Shown here: piece after piece, positions 28,201-43,085 of the stretch
Numbering within the stretch: the stretch's first letter is position 1
Layout of the letters: each line of letters starts with the position of its first letter
Assembly: GCF_047495875.1 (NCBI RefSeq)
Contig: NC_092458.1
Coordinates: 112,269,727-112,333,726 of the forward strand
DNA: 64,000 bases
Source: Pithys albifrons albifrons
Taxonomy: Eukaryota; Chordata; Aves; Passeriformes; Thamnophilidae
Direction of reading: 5' to 3'
Notes under the pieces: model-generated
The model's database searches: none
Told to the model about the DNA's origin: nothing
Seen by the model: the letters and a program-made list of their open reading frames with translations, nothing else
Position numbers and translations under genes: made by a program

Positions 28201-31200
28201 TTTTGTTCTTGTCATAACTCAAAGCAGAATTCAGCCTTTACCTCACCCTGCTCACAGCTGAGGTCAGTTCTCTTTTCCTTTCTTGTGCCTTCGCTACCTG
28301 TGAAATTAGGATGAGCCACAGACCTGGGCTCCAGGTCTTGCAGCAGCTCTACCTCTTGCTAGAAACATTTTGCAAGCTGGAAGACTCATACCTGCCAATC
28401 TCTTGTGATTCTTTTCTAACAAAACTAGAATAAAGAGTTGTTATGACACCAAAGAAGAATTTTTAAGTTATATGCCTGTTTTCACTTCAGCTTTGTCACC
28501 TCTTTGCCATTACTCTCTCAATTTTGCAAGAACTGCCATACAAAGTCAAAAGTCGCTGTTTTAAAAGAATATTTTGAGGTTGAAGCACTATTCTAGAGGT
28601 AGACACTGCACCCCATAGTTCCTCTTTAGATGCCTGAAATCACTACTGACACAACATAAGGAGATGGTAAACTTGGGCTAGAAGTAATCACTACAGTGGT
28701 CACATGGCTAATGACCCAGGGAGCTGTACTTGTAAGCCAAACAGTACAGAAAGGCTGCACATCTACCTGTCCTTTTCCTTTTCTTCAAATGAATTGAAGT
28801 ATAGCCCCTTTGGGGCTTGTCCTTTGCAAGGCAGATCATTAATCCATATAGAAAGTTGTTTTGCTGTATCTTTAATGATAAAGTACAAATAATCATTCTA
28901 TCTCGAGTCTTATGAATTCATGAATATCATTAAAACATCTCATCTGTGGATTAACAGATTAAAAAAGAGATTAGTTTCAAGCAACTTCCCATTCTGTTGC
29001 CTTCTAATGTTTAAAAGTAAAAATCTCCAGATCATTACTGTTAGAGTCTCCCACTAAATATTCCCTTAAGTCAGGGGCAATCCTCATAGAGACTTCTAGA
29101 CAGGGCAAAAGTATTCTTTTAAGTAAATAGATAATTCAGAAAAAGAGATGGAGGTTTCCTCCGTGCAAACACAAAGGAAAGAAACTGTTAAGTTATTTTG
29201 TGAAAGCAGTTTGTTTCATTTGTATCGAATATGAAATTAAATGCTCCAAGCAGCACTGAAAACAGTAATTATCTTCACATAATATCAGTGGCATTTTTCA
29301 CCACAGCATGTATGGTGTTGGGTCTTGAGCTACAGCAAAATTAAAAGCAGCCATGGGACCAGCTGAGATGGAGAAGGGAGGTAGTTGGTTTGTCTGTTTT
29401 GCTGGATGTTTTAACAAACAAAAATAGCAAACCCCATCACTCACCAGGTGTTTCTGAAGGGGAACTAATATTTGTTTGATGCCTTCAGTTTTGACTCTAG
29501 CAATTTAGTTTGTAATACTGATTTCTCTTGCTATGAACCAGGCTGGTAACAGAGCCTTTCAAACCCATCACCAGGACCTTACAGTGATACTCCATCTGAT
29601 TCCCAGCTGAGGTTTTTGAGGCACCACCCACTCCAACAAGGGTATCAGTCTCTGCAAAGTGAAAGCTGCCGGCATCCACTTCAGGGACTGTGCCTTGAAC
29701 TCTGTGCTGTCTGTGGTGTTCCCGGCAGAGAAATTTCTTACTGGAGGTAAGAGCAAAATAATATTTAATAAGTTTGGGATAAAAAAAAAATCTCGAAATA
29801 TTTTATAAGTGTTGTTTAGGATATTTGCAATACCACTGAGAGGCAGAGATATTAAGGAAACTAAATTATTTAGGAAAAAAAACCTGCCAGACTTTCCAGC
29901 AGATTTAGAACAGAGAGATTGGGCAGTGTTCTACTGCTTTTTATCCTCCATTACTAAAGGTTTTACAGGCCAAAAGACTTTGACTTCTTGAAGAGAAGAC
30001 AGATATGTGCTTTACAAGGCTCTATAGATTATCTTGCCATGTCTTGTAGGAGATCACAGTGGTTGAGTACAGGCTGTAGATTGCAGGAAGAAGAAAGATG
30101 CTTGCAGCATCTCTTTAGCAAAATGCTTGTTCTTTGTAATGGTTTCCTCAACACTACAAGTGCACACATACAAAGCCACTTTGTGTGGCCACAAGGCCTT
30201 ACCTTCTAACTGGAAGCAGACATAGCTAGTACTGCCAGACAAAGGGAAAGGCCAGACGGCAAAAAAGACAAGTTGAAAAGACTGTTTCTGCAGTTCAAGT
30301 CATTGAGCGTGTCAGCACACCCACCAGCTCTCCTCTGCTCTCTTCCTCTCTTTTCGAAGGTGGATTTTATGCTTGGCTCAGTAGTGCTGAGAGCAAAAGA
30401 GGATAATAATGGGATAAGGAAAAATTTCTAGAGGTTTGTTCTGTGAACTTTGCCATCCATTTCCCCTGGGAGGTAGGACAAACCATTTAGCCTTCCTATA
30501 TTTTATCTTCGTTTTCAAAAGAACAACGTATAAATGGGAAACTCTCTGACATTTACAATTAATTTTTAAAAGTGCTTTAAGATAATGTAATAGAAAGTAA
30601 AATAGAAGTAAAAACTCTTAGCCATTGTTTATTTTGTCCATGGGTGGACAGTACTACTGCCAAAACCACACACCAAGAGGTAGCTTTATCCATTTCAACA
30701 AAAAGGAATAAGATATATGTTGTTAAAGAGAAGAGAGATGTCTGTCACCCACAGTAAGGATAAAAATCTGTCCTGTCTCTGGCTGTGTAAAAAGTGAAGC
30801 AGAAGGAAAGTACAAGGTCATTGACAATAGCTCGCCATCTATCAAAGCACACTGATTACAAACTGAAATGAACACTTTCTAGATGTTAGCAGCACCATGT
30901 AAATAAGGTTGGAGCACAGAGAGCCCTCAAATTCGAGAGCCTCACAGTAGGTCATTCAGTGTGGACGATCTGGTTATATCAAGCAATTGAGTCCTGCCAA
31001 GGTTAACGATATTTTAAAAACCAGAGGTTGAAAAGTTAGAACAGGATAAGTATTGATGTTGAGAAAAAAGGTTTGCAATTTCTTATATAATGATGAATAA
31101 AAGCACTCCTAGAACAAAGCTGTCTAACTCTAATACTGAAAAAGTACAAGCTGCTCTTATTAGACAACACATATTTGCTTACATTAACTGTGAGAATGGG

Positions 31201-32105
31201 TACTAAACCTCAGGGTGCCTTTAGGCTTCTGGCAATCAATACTGCCAAATTAAGCTTGTCCTCTAATGAACAACTTCTTGGCAAGTTCTCCAAGACACAA
31301 AGTGCTGAGCAGTGGCATCCCTTCAGAGGGCATGACCACAGCTCTCAGTCACAGGTCTTCACCTTGAATCCCCCTGAATCCCACATAGTGGCTGATGGCA
31401 GTCTGTTCAGGACCCCCATGTCTTTGGTACAGCATCTGTTGCCCAAAGGGTGATACTCATTTCTGCTCAGTCAGTTCTAACACAGGGGAATCATTAACTG
31501 TGCTCCCTGCCCCCCTAGGACCTGAGCAGGCTTTCCTTACACCCTTGCAGCACAATAAGAATAAAAACAAGCAGAGCAGAGCAGGACTGAATCAAAACCC
31601 TGCCAGGCAGAACACCTAGAAAGCATGAAGTCTGAGATAAAGGTTGTGATGCTCACCTGCTGGATCCACAGAGGCCAGGGAGCAGGTCAAGTGCCAGATC
31701 CCTGTGCCCTCAGGGTGGTTTGGCTGCTGCCTTGCTGTTAAGCTCTTTCCTCCCCATCAGAGTGGCAATGGATATTTTGGTAATTTACAGTATTGGGCAG
31801 ACTTATGGAAAGGAAGAGGGAATGCCATCTCTGAACTAGACTCTCACCCAGACTTAGTCTTCCCATTAATTAGTACATGAGCCTGCAGCGACCCTACCCT
31901 CGATTTTTAAGACACGATAGGCCAGAGAAGTCCTTTAAGACTTGAAGGGCAGGACAGGGGAAGGAAATTAACACTCCAATTGCAGCTTTTCATTAAGCAA
32001 TTCATCTGTAGGTTATAGAACACATTCACCTAGGTAGATAAATTTTACTCGCATGTCTATATGCACATCCAACTATGAAAAAAAGAAAACAGCAAGTCTT
32101 AACTG

Positions 32106-32170
32106 TTTTGGGGGTTTTGTCAAATTTTTTTGTTGTTGTTTTGAGATTTTTTGTTTGTTGTTGTTTTCAA
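32106..32170. repeat. T/G-rich low-complexity sequence
   Basis: A run of T tracts separated by G or GTT, including TTGTTGTTGTTTT and TTGTTTGTTGTTGTTTTC. It is an impure GTT/GTTT repeat with no clear unit boundary. Confidence 0.7.
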
Positions 32171-35100
32171 GTCAGTCTCAGTTTTTAAAAGATTATAAGG
32201 CTTTTTCAGGATGCTGTTCCAGTCCAGAAAACTCTGAGGAAAAAAAAACAACAACCAACCAAACAATTGGCCCTATCTTCATTTCTTCCTTTGTAGCAGA
32301 GTCTAGTCTTCCATAAAGAGATTTGCTCATGTAAAATAATTTCATTTTCATCTCAGAATAAAAGAAACAAGTTCATATAAACATGCCTGACTGCCAAAAT
32401 TTTGTAAATAGTATGAGCTACTAATACGTCCATGAATTGTCTCTTTCATCTGCAAAATACTTTCAGAGCCTTCATTTTCTTAAATGTTTCAGTAGGTTGT
32501 TTTGTACAAATAATTCTGCCATTACCTCCTGCCATACCAGAACACACTGTTGGGATAATTAGCTATTAGCTACAAAAATAACTAAGAAACCTCTTTCTTG
32601 ATAACTGACCTTTCATAGCACATTTACTAGCTGTATTCATGGTGGTTTGAATATCCTAGACTATTTACAGCTGAAAACTGTTTCTTACGGAGCATTTCTG
32701 AAAGTTCTTATAGGGTACATTGTTTCAAAAACCCAAAATTTTCTTCTGAAACAAATTAATTTATGCAACTTTATAGTCCAGTAATGTAAATCAAAATAGT
32801 TAGAAGACAGAGTCTACCAAAACAGCCTTAAAAGAGGAAAGTTAATTTCTTTCTGGAAAACATATGCTGTCCTTAGTTTACAACTAAACTGAAGCTAAAT
32901 TCATTTTGAAGAACATATGTAACAGCTGATGTACAGCTCAGTCATATTCCCCTTCTAGTAGAAGTAGATCTTACAGCACCTGATCTTCTGTAAGAAAACA
33001 GAGACATATTTTCCCTTACATTACTCTGAGATTTTTAAATTTATGTAAAGCTGTTCTTGACAACTGTCAATGGCTTTCTGGAACTGGTACCCATTGTATC
33101 AAACAGAGAATAGCATTTCTATGGCAACTGTCTCATCACATTTCAAAAAATGGATGAACAAGAAGCATTCATCACTTTCTATATTTTCCATTTCCTCAGT
33201 AGTATCTTGTCTTTCCATTCACACATCTCTAATGACCAAGGTAGGAAGACAACACTTTTCAGTTAAGCTCCATAGACATTGTTGGCTGCTTGGCCATTTG
33301 GTCTCTAAAGCTCTGAGCTGATGCTGCCAAGAGATCCGTGTTAGTATTCCTCCCTCTCCTACTGACCCACAGCAATGCACAGCCAGTTATAACTTTAAGT
33401 ATTCCCATTTCCCAAGCCCATTAGGCTGCCAAGGACATCCAGTTAATCTCTGCCAGAAGCAAACTCGGTCACTGGCACCCTGGGCTGGCTGCTACCACCA
33501 GCTGCACAGAGACAGGAATTTTGTGGCTTATCCCAGCACAGGTGCTGCCATTGCCCCTGCCCTGACAGACATAGTCCAGCAGTCCTCTGGCTTCCCAGTC
33601 CAGCTCAGTTCATTCCCTTTGCCCTCAAGGCAGCATTAGTCACGCTTCTTCCCACACTTCAGAGGAGACCTGAGCCTCCTCTGCGATGCCATGAGCAGGT
33701 TTGCCCATTTCTGAATCATGCTTTTACCCCAGAGGCCTAGAGAGGGGCATTATTTCTGTTTGCTCTGATCTTTTAAATGCTTCACTTTAATGCGTCTCAT
33801 ACAACATAGAAGAAATTGCTGTATGAGCTCCTCTCTCTGACAAGTGAGAGGGGCTGGGGAAGGAATATGCAACAGCAGCATCCACTGGGAAACTGGCCTT
33901 CATCCTGCAGGCTTCCAGATTTGCACCTCTGCCTGCTGAGACTGCCATGATCTCAATGGAGAGCACAGCAGCTCAGATTTTCTGAGGAAGAAACATAATG
34001 GCTATTTTTAACCTATTCTCTGAAGGAGGAAGAGACCTGGAAATCTCTGTTTTCTTCCCCAAATGGCCACTTTGATATCCCTGAAGACAGAAAACTATTT
34101 GAAACCTTATATGTATATACTTTGTTCCCCTTTGAAAAGGGCAGTAAATCTCATTCTTCACCTCAAACTGGCATCATGGAAAAGACGGGCAAACAGCACA
34201 ATTCAACCATTTTTAATTTCAAGGTCTTTTTTTAAAAATGTTCAAACTTGCACCATTTCCAAGACTGAAAGCTGTCAGTCACAACCCCCACATTTCTTTA
34301 TGCTTTGTTCAAAGCACAAAATACATAATTTCTTCTGTTAAGGAGCTTTGGCAAATCCTTCAAAGAATGAACAAGTTCTACCTTATTTCCCTTTTCTTTT
34401 GTTCAAGTTCTGAATAGCATCAGTGTGCTCAGACAGAGAAATAGTGCACTGACCTGCTGTAAACAAACATTCCTGGGGATGGAGTTTCCTTCTCCACACT
34501 TATTCCCCTGTCCCAACCACCTTATACCATCAGTGAGAAGAGTCCAGAACAAAATTGCACCAAGCAGAAGCTGATAGTCCTTCCTAGGCAAAATTTCTGC
34601 TTAACCCTAAGCCTGCTGATATTTTTGAGATGCAGAATTAGCACTCTTATGTTGCAGATGGGCCCATATAAATCTCATCCTGCTACTACAGGTCTGTGCA
34701 GCCAGGATGTGAACTCTAAATCTTCAACAAATGTACTCTGGCTACAGAAAATGTGCCTATATTCAATTTGCTGTGTACCACAGGAACTCTTATTATCAGC
34801 TTTGCACGCTATATTTGTACTTGACTCACTTAGTTTATTACTGAAAATGTCATTTAAAAATAGTTGGTTTAAACATTTCCATTAAATACCTAATAGACCG
34901 CCTAAACCATTAGTCCAGCAAATTAAAAAAAAATCATCAAGCCAGTAAAACATGCTTGCTTAGCAAATTTTTCTCCTTATTTGTCCTTAAGGATCACTTC
35001 ATATGTACACACACAAAATCTTTCAAATAATGTCTTTCCTCAATCACTTAGCATTCGCTTTATGCAAGGTTGTATCATTGTATCAATAAAATTGTTCATA

Positions 35101-37210
35101 TTTTTTGTACTTTCCACAGAAATTAAAGCAATAAGTGCTGCAATTGCAGCTTTAAAAATAGCTGTATATTTATTACAAAAAAACGTTTTTAAGAACATGC
35201 ATAAAACATTTATTGTTGTGCTGTTACTGCTTCATGCTTCAGCATTATGGTAATCAGCCTTCTTGTACAAATGAGTTTTAAACAATTCAAAATAGAGAGA
35301 ATAACACAATTGGAGAGTTGATATCCTCTTAATGAACTAATGTCATTATTGCAGAAATTGTTGCTCATCTACACAGCACTGTGGTATCCCAGATGGAATT
35401 TTAAAGTCTTTGACTGTTCTCCAAGAAAAAGAAGGTCCAGAGAAGACCTTCATCATTCTGTAACTTAAAAATCGGCTGGGAATTCACAGAAAATTTATAT
35501 GACAAAGGAAAATTAGCAAGACAACCCTGATGTTGGCTGAGATCACCCAGCTATTTTTTGGCTCCCGAGGGCAGACAACTCTGGGAGCATTCGGAACAAG
35601 TGAATCAGTTTGAGGCAGACCAGAGGCCAGTCCTCAGGTACAGCAGGGTGGACAATGATACTGTAAAATGGGAGACTTCCTATGTTTCTGGGTGCACAAG
35701 TCAGAAATCCCTGCCAGCCATCCTTTCTAAACACAAAGTGTCTGCACAGTAACTCCCAAAGTTCTCCTTCCCACACGCAATGCTGTCATTACAATGCAGG
35801 AGCTTGAAGATGTACAGAGCAGCAATTTGAGGACTCTTATCAAGTAGAAACATTCATTGCATTACTTGATAATGAAGGAAAGTCTTTTGCTTACCAAGCT
35901 TATCAAAATTGCTACGATGCAGGATATATTTATGTCTCTCTTATTAAAACAATGCTTCCTAATAACCTAGTGGTTGTAACCTCTAAAACCCAATCTCTAG
36001 GTCAAAGGAACGAGCAGAAAATTGCAGTAAATTGTCAGGCAGTGCAACGGAATGAACAAGATGACCCTAATCTGATGATGAGGGGGTAAAAATTTGATAA
36101 GCCTTTCTGAAGCAGATGTTTCTTCAACAATCCCCCATTAGGCTGGTAAATGGTTAATGTAATCTTGAATCTGGCAAGGAAACAAACATGTCTATTGGAT
36201 GTTTCCTGCAGAGAAAGTTATAAAATATTTCTTGCTGAACTGAGGAATAAACTTATATGATACATTGCTTGACTTCATAAATTTTACACTGATTCAAGAA
36301 AATTAGTCTTAACTGATATGAAATGACCAGGAAGCCAGTGTAGCAGCATACATTACCAAAAGTAGCTTTCTATAATTGTTCAACTACAAAAAGTGCTTAA
36401 GAACAAACATGACTTCAAATACAGATTAAGCAGCAAATTCCCTTGAAGCCCATTGCAAGCACCAGCACATTAGATCAGCTAGGTCATAAAGAGAGTGAAA
36501 GACACTGTGTACCAGCTTCCCATGGCAGCATCACTCAGAATTGCCATTTTAAAATAATGACCCAAAGGAGCTTTTCCAAGTTTTGTGAATCACTTAGGAG
36601 GAAGGATGTGAGAGTTACTGGAAATGACTCCCAATAGCATCAATGTGGGAAGAGTGAGTTAACCAAAACCCACAAGGTGAGGGTGGCTCTGAACCTGCCT
36701 TGTTAGACCTTTCTAACCAGAAACACTCCTGGGGAGTGTGGGCAGGGGAGTGCTGGCAGCAGTGCAGAAGGAGCAGGTGTCTCCTCTCTGCACCTCACCT
36801 AGCCCAGGGCAGGCTGGAATACATGAGCTAGAACATTGAGCCACAGTGTCCAAGAGGGCCACAGAACAGCTGCTGGGAGGAGATTCATCACTCCCCTCCA
36901 TCTCTGCCAGCTTTTGCCTTGTCAAGGGCTCATGGCATGCACTAAACTCTCAGGAGTCCTACGAACAATGCAGAAGGTATCAAAGGGTGATTGTTTTTTG
37001 CAGCTTGCCCAGACCTGGCAGGAGGGGTTCCATCTTTAGCTCCAGATGTTTCTTTCAGGATGTGTTGTTTCCTCACAAACCCCTAAAATTTCTCCTGCTA
37101 CCACTCTCTGCCCCTCCTCCGCTCCCACTCAGTGCTACTCGGAAAGACACCTATTCCTTTCTTTTGGGGTGTTTGTTTTGGTTTGGTGGGGGCATTTTTT
37201 GTGCGTAGAC

Positions 37211-37256
37211 GTATGTGTGTGTTTATATAACGTTCTTCAATGTTATATACACATAC
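37211..37256. repeat. Imperfect inverted repeat (15-bp stem, 6-nt bulge)
   Basis: The right arm GTTATATACACATAC (37242-37256) is the exact reverse complement of the left arm (37211-37231) once six bases (GTGTTT) in the left arm are looped out. A 10-nt loop separates the arms. The stem is AT-rich and so weak. It is immediately followed by the 11-bp direct repeat CAAACACTTCA at 37269-37279 and 37290-37300, spaced 21 bp start to start. No function is visible. Confidence 0.8.
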
Positions 37257-40200
37257 AGTGTTTACACACAAACACTTCAAGACTACAAGCAAACACTTCA
37301 CAGTTAAAGTTTTCTGCCTTCAAATTCCAAGTTCTGCCTAGTTATCCCAAATACTCACACATCTACTGCAATATCCTTTGAGAGAAACTTCATTCATCCT
37401 GGAGGAAATTTATTAAAATGCTGAGACTTTTCATTAGGGCACTTTCTAATTAAGCTACCAATCTTTAAACCTTCTGCCTTCTAAGACTTACTGTTCTTTG
37501 CACAAGATGAGATGGCACTCACAATTCATTGTACTTAGTGAGACACATGGGTTTAAAAAATATATATATTTAGCTGCTTGCCATTCCGTGACCTTGAAGT
37601 TAGAAATGCTTCTATAGTTTAATGCAGGAAAATAGCCAGCTTTTAACTGTGTTAAGACACAGGCCCTTGACACATCCAATGTCTATGGTATGTTTTAAAA
37701 ATGTATCGGTTCTTTGAGATTTTATATTGTTGTAGACTCACTAAAAGTTCTTCAGTTCCATAAGTCGGGCCATTACCTCGCATCTGATAATTCTGTAGTC
37801 TCATTTATGAGAAACTGATTGCCACCAATATGATAAAATCCAAGTGTCACCATAATATTTTCCAACTAGAAGACAGAAGGAAAAGAAAAATTTTAATGTC
37901 AAAAGTATTACAGGAAAGCATCTACCTTATAAGCAAAGAGTGACACAGGCTGAAATCAAATTAAACTATTCCTATTCCTGTTCCCTATTGCTTCTCCACT
38001 GAGTTCCCTTTTACAAGGATGCAAAGACAGCTGGTGAACCCCTATGAGAAATTGCCCAGGAGAAGTGACCTCAACATTAACATTACCATAAGCATGCCCT
38101 GCTCTGTTGGGGCATCTTCATTGATGAACCATTGCAGGTCTCACATTCCTATGGCTTCCATGCACTTCTACAGCCTTCTGTCCCACTGTGCAACACCACT
38201 ATGGACATGACAAGTGTTCTGCTTGTAAATCTATCAGTCAATTTTCTATTAGTGATATCTTGGTCAGGATTCACTTCCTTTAGCTCCAGGCATGCACTGC
38301 AAGCTTCTATATCTGAGTTAGTCCTCCAAGGCTCCCTTTATAATCAGTGGGGAGAATAAGCACCTCCAGGCATAATTCATCTGACTCAGCTGAAACAGAT
38401 GCACCAGGATGAGAATAGCTGCGCCCTAGAGATGGCTGCTTCCCTATATAGGGTGACAATGAAGGGTTAGATGACTGCATTAAGTCGATTAAATTCCACA
38501 ATTTGTGTTTTAAAATGTTACTTTTTCCCCCAGTGCTCCCAACGCAGAGCACGACACACAGGTTACACAGTCATCAAGGGAACCTGTACACAATAACATG
38601 CTAGAGAGTTTCCACTCTGAAGAGCTGCTCCTCTTTTGAGAGTACAGACTCAACATTTCCCAGAAGAAGGGAATCATTAGTTTGGTCTAATTAATGTGGC
38701 TGAACATGTGTACTAAAATGGACTTCCTTCATTTTTCACCCTTATGTTCAGTAATTTGACAGAATACTTCATGCTCTTAGGTGCCTATTTCAATCCAAAA
38801 CACTCTCTGAACAGCACTAGTAGCTAATTGATTTGTCTTAATTTACTTCCAGCTTGCTCTCTACTACTCCAGCGTGGTACTTTTTTAATTTTGAACACAG
38901 CAGAAGGCCTTCCTGTGAGCACAGCTTCTTAGAGCTTCCCCATGGGGCTTTCAAATCATAATTTACAGTTGAAGAGACAAGGGGAAGACAAACACCACCT
39001 CCAGCCATGCTAGAGGTGCACAAGGCAGCTGTCACTCCCATCCACCCCCTGAGTGATTATGTTTCATCCTTTTGACCAGTACACACAAGGAGACAAGGTG
39101 CCAGCTGAAGCTTGCCCCTTTGGAATTTATCATATGGGTGGCTTCTAGGGCCATGTCTCTCCAGCTTTTAAATGACAGTTTCCCAGAGAGAACGTGGAGA
39201 GATTGTTTTGGGAACTAGCTGGCTTTCCCAGTTCCCAAGTTCGTTGCATTTAGTGTGATTAGTGCAAAGACAGACCCAGTTGGGTTTTATTTTGTCCATA
39301 ACACTTGAGAAAGGTACCACTGTGTAACAATAAACATTAACTGTAGACCTTTCTTCACTATCAGAAGCTTAGATCTAGGGATAGCTTTCTCCAACAGAAA
39401 AAAAAACCAACTCTTTCAGTTACTTTTAATCCTTCATCTACCTTCTGCTAAGAAAGACAAGCTTATTGAGTGTAAAGCTTGGAGGTAAAGCTCAGCATAA
39501 GAGAGAATTATGACAATATTAAATGTGTTTTAAGACAGCCTACCAACTACACAGATTGCTCCAACTCTTCTTCCTGAACTTCATGCGCATAGTTTGCTTC
39601 CTGAGGTGCCAAGTGCACTAAGGATAATGTCAGATCCCTTCACGGCCCATACGCAAGCAGGTGGAAAGGATAATCTGCCCCTGAACAACACTGGTGATGC
39701 CTCATCTGGTATTGGGTCATCTGCCATCCTTGGCAGAAAAGCTCTCTTCTGGTCCCACTGCTTTCAAACAATACCTCTTGCCAACAGCACTGAAAACAAA
39801 TGTGTTACACTTCAGCCACCCGAAACGGAAGAGATCAACTTTCAAGTTAAGCACAAAGTTAACTTGAAAGGGAGGAGAGTGTGGCTCTTTGAAGCACAGT
39901 TCTTTTCAGCCACACTCTGGTTTCTGGAAAAATAATTTTCTTACTAGAGAAAATAAGACTTGGAGAGAAATACTGCAAAAATTATTCTTCATGGATATAT
40001 CCTTGAGCTGCATCTTTTTATGTAAGAGATCGTCATCCTACAATAAAACTCAAGGACTTCCTTTAGTCTCACTATCCTGAAACACATCAAAGACTACTTA
40101 GTCAAATAATTTTTCCACTGGCTTTGCATGAAGAGACATTTATGACTGCTGACCAGCTAAACTGTCTAAGTTATTTATACTTTGGTGCCTTGTCCACTAG

Positions 40201-43080
40201 CAAGTAAGAAAATTACTGCAGCCTTATACAAGTCATGATGAACATTTTGATTTGTCCTGTCTGAATCCACAGTCTTAGAAGTTTAAGGCACTTATAGTCA
40301 GATGGCATTTCCTGGGAAGAGGCACCTTTGGCAAGGATGATGGTGATGGATCAGTTAACAGGTTCAGCATTTGATTTCAACTCACTCTGAACAAGGCTCC
40401 CAAGCAGTAGTGCTTTAGGAGAGCAGGCATAATTCTAACTGCCTGAACAGATGCCCAGAAAACAAAGTAATTGCACCCGAACTCTTGCTTGCACCTTCAC
40501 AAATTCGTCTACAGTTCCATACCTGAGTGAAATCATGCCATCTGTAATGGTAAATTCCTTGTCTCAACTAGCTTTTTAGCATCCTAGATGCTTATTATGG
40601 ATCCACACAGTTCTCCAGGCTTAACAAGTCCCCTAGCATTTTCAGTATTCCCTCTTACACTCAAAAGGCCCACACTGTACTTTCTCCATCAAAAGCAGTC
40701 TTTGATAAGTTCAAGCAAGAGCTAACAAAGTCATCTGTAACCTTTCTGAGCACTTAGTCTGGATTCCTACCTTATAGATCAGAAGCACTGGACCTGAACA
40801 GCGAGTCTCTTACCCAGGAAATGCAGCAGGAATGATTTGCTGCTGGGTTGTCTGCTGCAGAACTAATGGTCAGTGCTCATTGCTCAGCCTTCTTGCAGGC
40901 TGTACAGAGATTGGCAGGGGAAATGCAACCAACTCTGGCTGCTGCCAATTGGCATGGATTGGGAAAGACAGCCAAATGGGAGCATTTGGTCAAATTGTAC
41001 AGAAGGATATTCTACAAGCTGTATGCAATAGAGGTCTGAACTTGACCTGTCCTCAAGACACTTTTGCCTCTACAGCAAAAGTAAAGTACTTATTCTACTA
41101 CTCCTGGGGCATTAAGTCATCATTTTTTACATTGCTTTGCAGCTAAAGCAAAAGGCAAAACTTGTCTTTAATTTCACTACTGTTTGTGTTTCCAGTTTAT
41201 GAGGAAGAAAATGGGGCACCAGGAAATATTCAACTTCTCTCCTTAATCACAGACATTCCATTACTAATATTATCAAACATCTGAATGGTTAATTAAAAGA
41301 AACCCAAACAGTTTGTCATGCATTGTTGCCAATCCAGATGTCCAAACACATAAGAATTGGATAATTAAGGTTCTATATATGTGAGCTTTCGATTGCCATT
41401 CATTATTACTATTATAATTTTATGTAGTGGAAGGACTCCATCACCTTTCTAGAGAAGGTTTATTTCATTAACTCCATATGTACTGGTAGGAAAATTGCAG
41501 TAGAGCCTAAAAAAGAAGAGGCATCTTTAAGCTGAAGAAGTTAAAATGCAATTGAACAGATAAATATAGTCCCTCACACACTGTTTGCAATATACTAGAA
41601 TAAGGGAAATAATATAAAACTATTCTGAATTCTTTTCAATCACTACAATTTTAGATACTTAAGAATAACTTATTTCCTAAGATTGAGACTCATTTGATTT
41701 AAATATTTAAGCAAGATTAAGTGCTTTTTAAAGATATGCAAGAAGTCACCCAGATGTTGAAAAGCTTTCTCAAGAAATTGCTACATGAAATTCTTCATCC
41801 TGTTTCATAGAGAATAGGAGATTTTTATGAGCTTTTCTCTGGTCATAAACAGAGCTTTAGGACAAGAAAGTAGTTGAAGCTATGCCTTGTGGCTAAAGCT
41901 AATAAATACAGACTGTCTTGGTCACTGACTTTTCAAACAATTGCCTTGTATGTGACTATGCCAAATAAAAGCTAATTTCAAACCATACAGAACTGGGGCC
42001 AGAAGGCAGCATGTGGATTCCTCACCAACTGAAGTGTTAATTCTCTAGAACCTGTACATTAGGAGACACATAGGAATAAAAATATCCTGATTGAACAGGA
42101 CACAGGATCTGAACGTGCCTTTAACGTTCCGATCAAATGGCAGTAGACTCTTAAATTAAAAACAAAGGCTTGAAACAGCAAGAATTACTCAGGCTGACAT
42201 TTTTACTATAGTCAGAAGAAAGTTCCTGTGCTCATCAGTCTCTTGGTTTTGATAGATAAATGATCCAAATAGTGCTCTCTCAAGCAACATTTGTGACATT
42301 CTTAAAGGTGGTTACTTTTTAGACCACCTGCTCTGAGACCACACAGATAAATACTTAATAACACAGCTTATGAAAACCTTTCAAAGTCAATTGCCTTTCC
42401 TATGGGCACACCTTAGGCTGGTTTTACATAACTGCTTTTAAAGTGCAAGTGCAGTGGTCATCATCTATGGCACACTGAGAATATTAAAAAGACCTATTCC
42501 CACATAAAGCCATTGCAATCTATAATGCCATTTTTCTTAGCAACCTGCAATGCAGCCAACATGTGCAGATAAGGATGCCTGAAGAAATAACTGCTGTTAT
42601 TATTGTTCTTGCAAGATGAAAGTGGCACATATAGTTCCAGTCAAAAATCCAAATACTTCCTTCAGTTTCAGACTGGAAAATAACTTTGTCATACCATAGA
42701 GTCAAACAAATTAAAGACTTTCCTGTAACCACTTTCCTAAACAGACCTCTCTTCTCAACAATTGTACTGCAGACTTTTGTTAGCGCAATGCCACAGCTCT
42801 GGTCCCTTCTCAGGCATACTTCTCACCCACACAGAAACAGCAAAGCACTCACAGCAGTTGAATAAAAGGTCCCAAGTACCTCTTCTCTGCTCTTGCATGT
42901 GAGTAAAAGAAGAGCCACCAGGCACCAGCTTCTTGTGATTTGAAGACTGGTCAATACCCTCTTTCTGGATATTCTGTAACAACTACCACAAAAGAGTTTT
43001 TTAATTACATTAAGATGAACAAAAATGCTTTATTAAGTAACAATCAAGCAGTTCTTATCTTAAAGCCTACTATGGCTTAC

Positions 43081-43085
43081 AGACC
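43081..43085. repeat. Target-site duplication, left copy (AGACC)
   Basis: AGACC directly precedes the TGTGCTGG end of the LTR and is repeated directly after its other end at 43714-43718. A 5-bp duplication is usual for class III (ERVL-type) elements and some class I elements. Confidence 0.88.

Larger units (their letters stand above)
25291..43085. other. Gene-free stretch of about 17.8 kb
   Basis: No gene, RNA gene or transposon was recognised. The stretch includes a T/G-rich patch near 32105-32170, somewhat more GC-rich patches near 26995-27110, 33330-33720 and 36720-36950, and an imperfect hairpin at 37211-37256 with a short direct repeat just after it. The longer open frames (for example 36846-37208 and 39594-39935) have no motifs or splice context that I can support. 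Very AT-rich sequence lies around 34850-36400 and 41200-42300. It is best read as intron or intergenic DNA on the 5' side of HTR1F. Confidence 0.55.

Noticed and set aside
34850..36200. AT-rich block that could be a conserved enhancer
   Set aside because: It looks rich in homeodomain-type TAAT motifs, but conservation cannot be judged from one sequence and the base composition alone explains the motifs.
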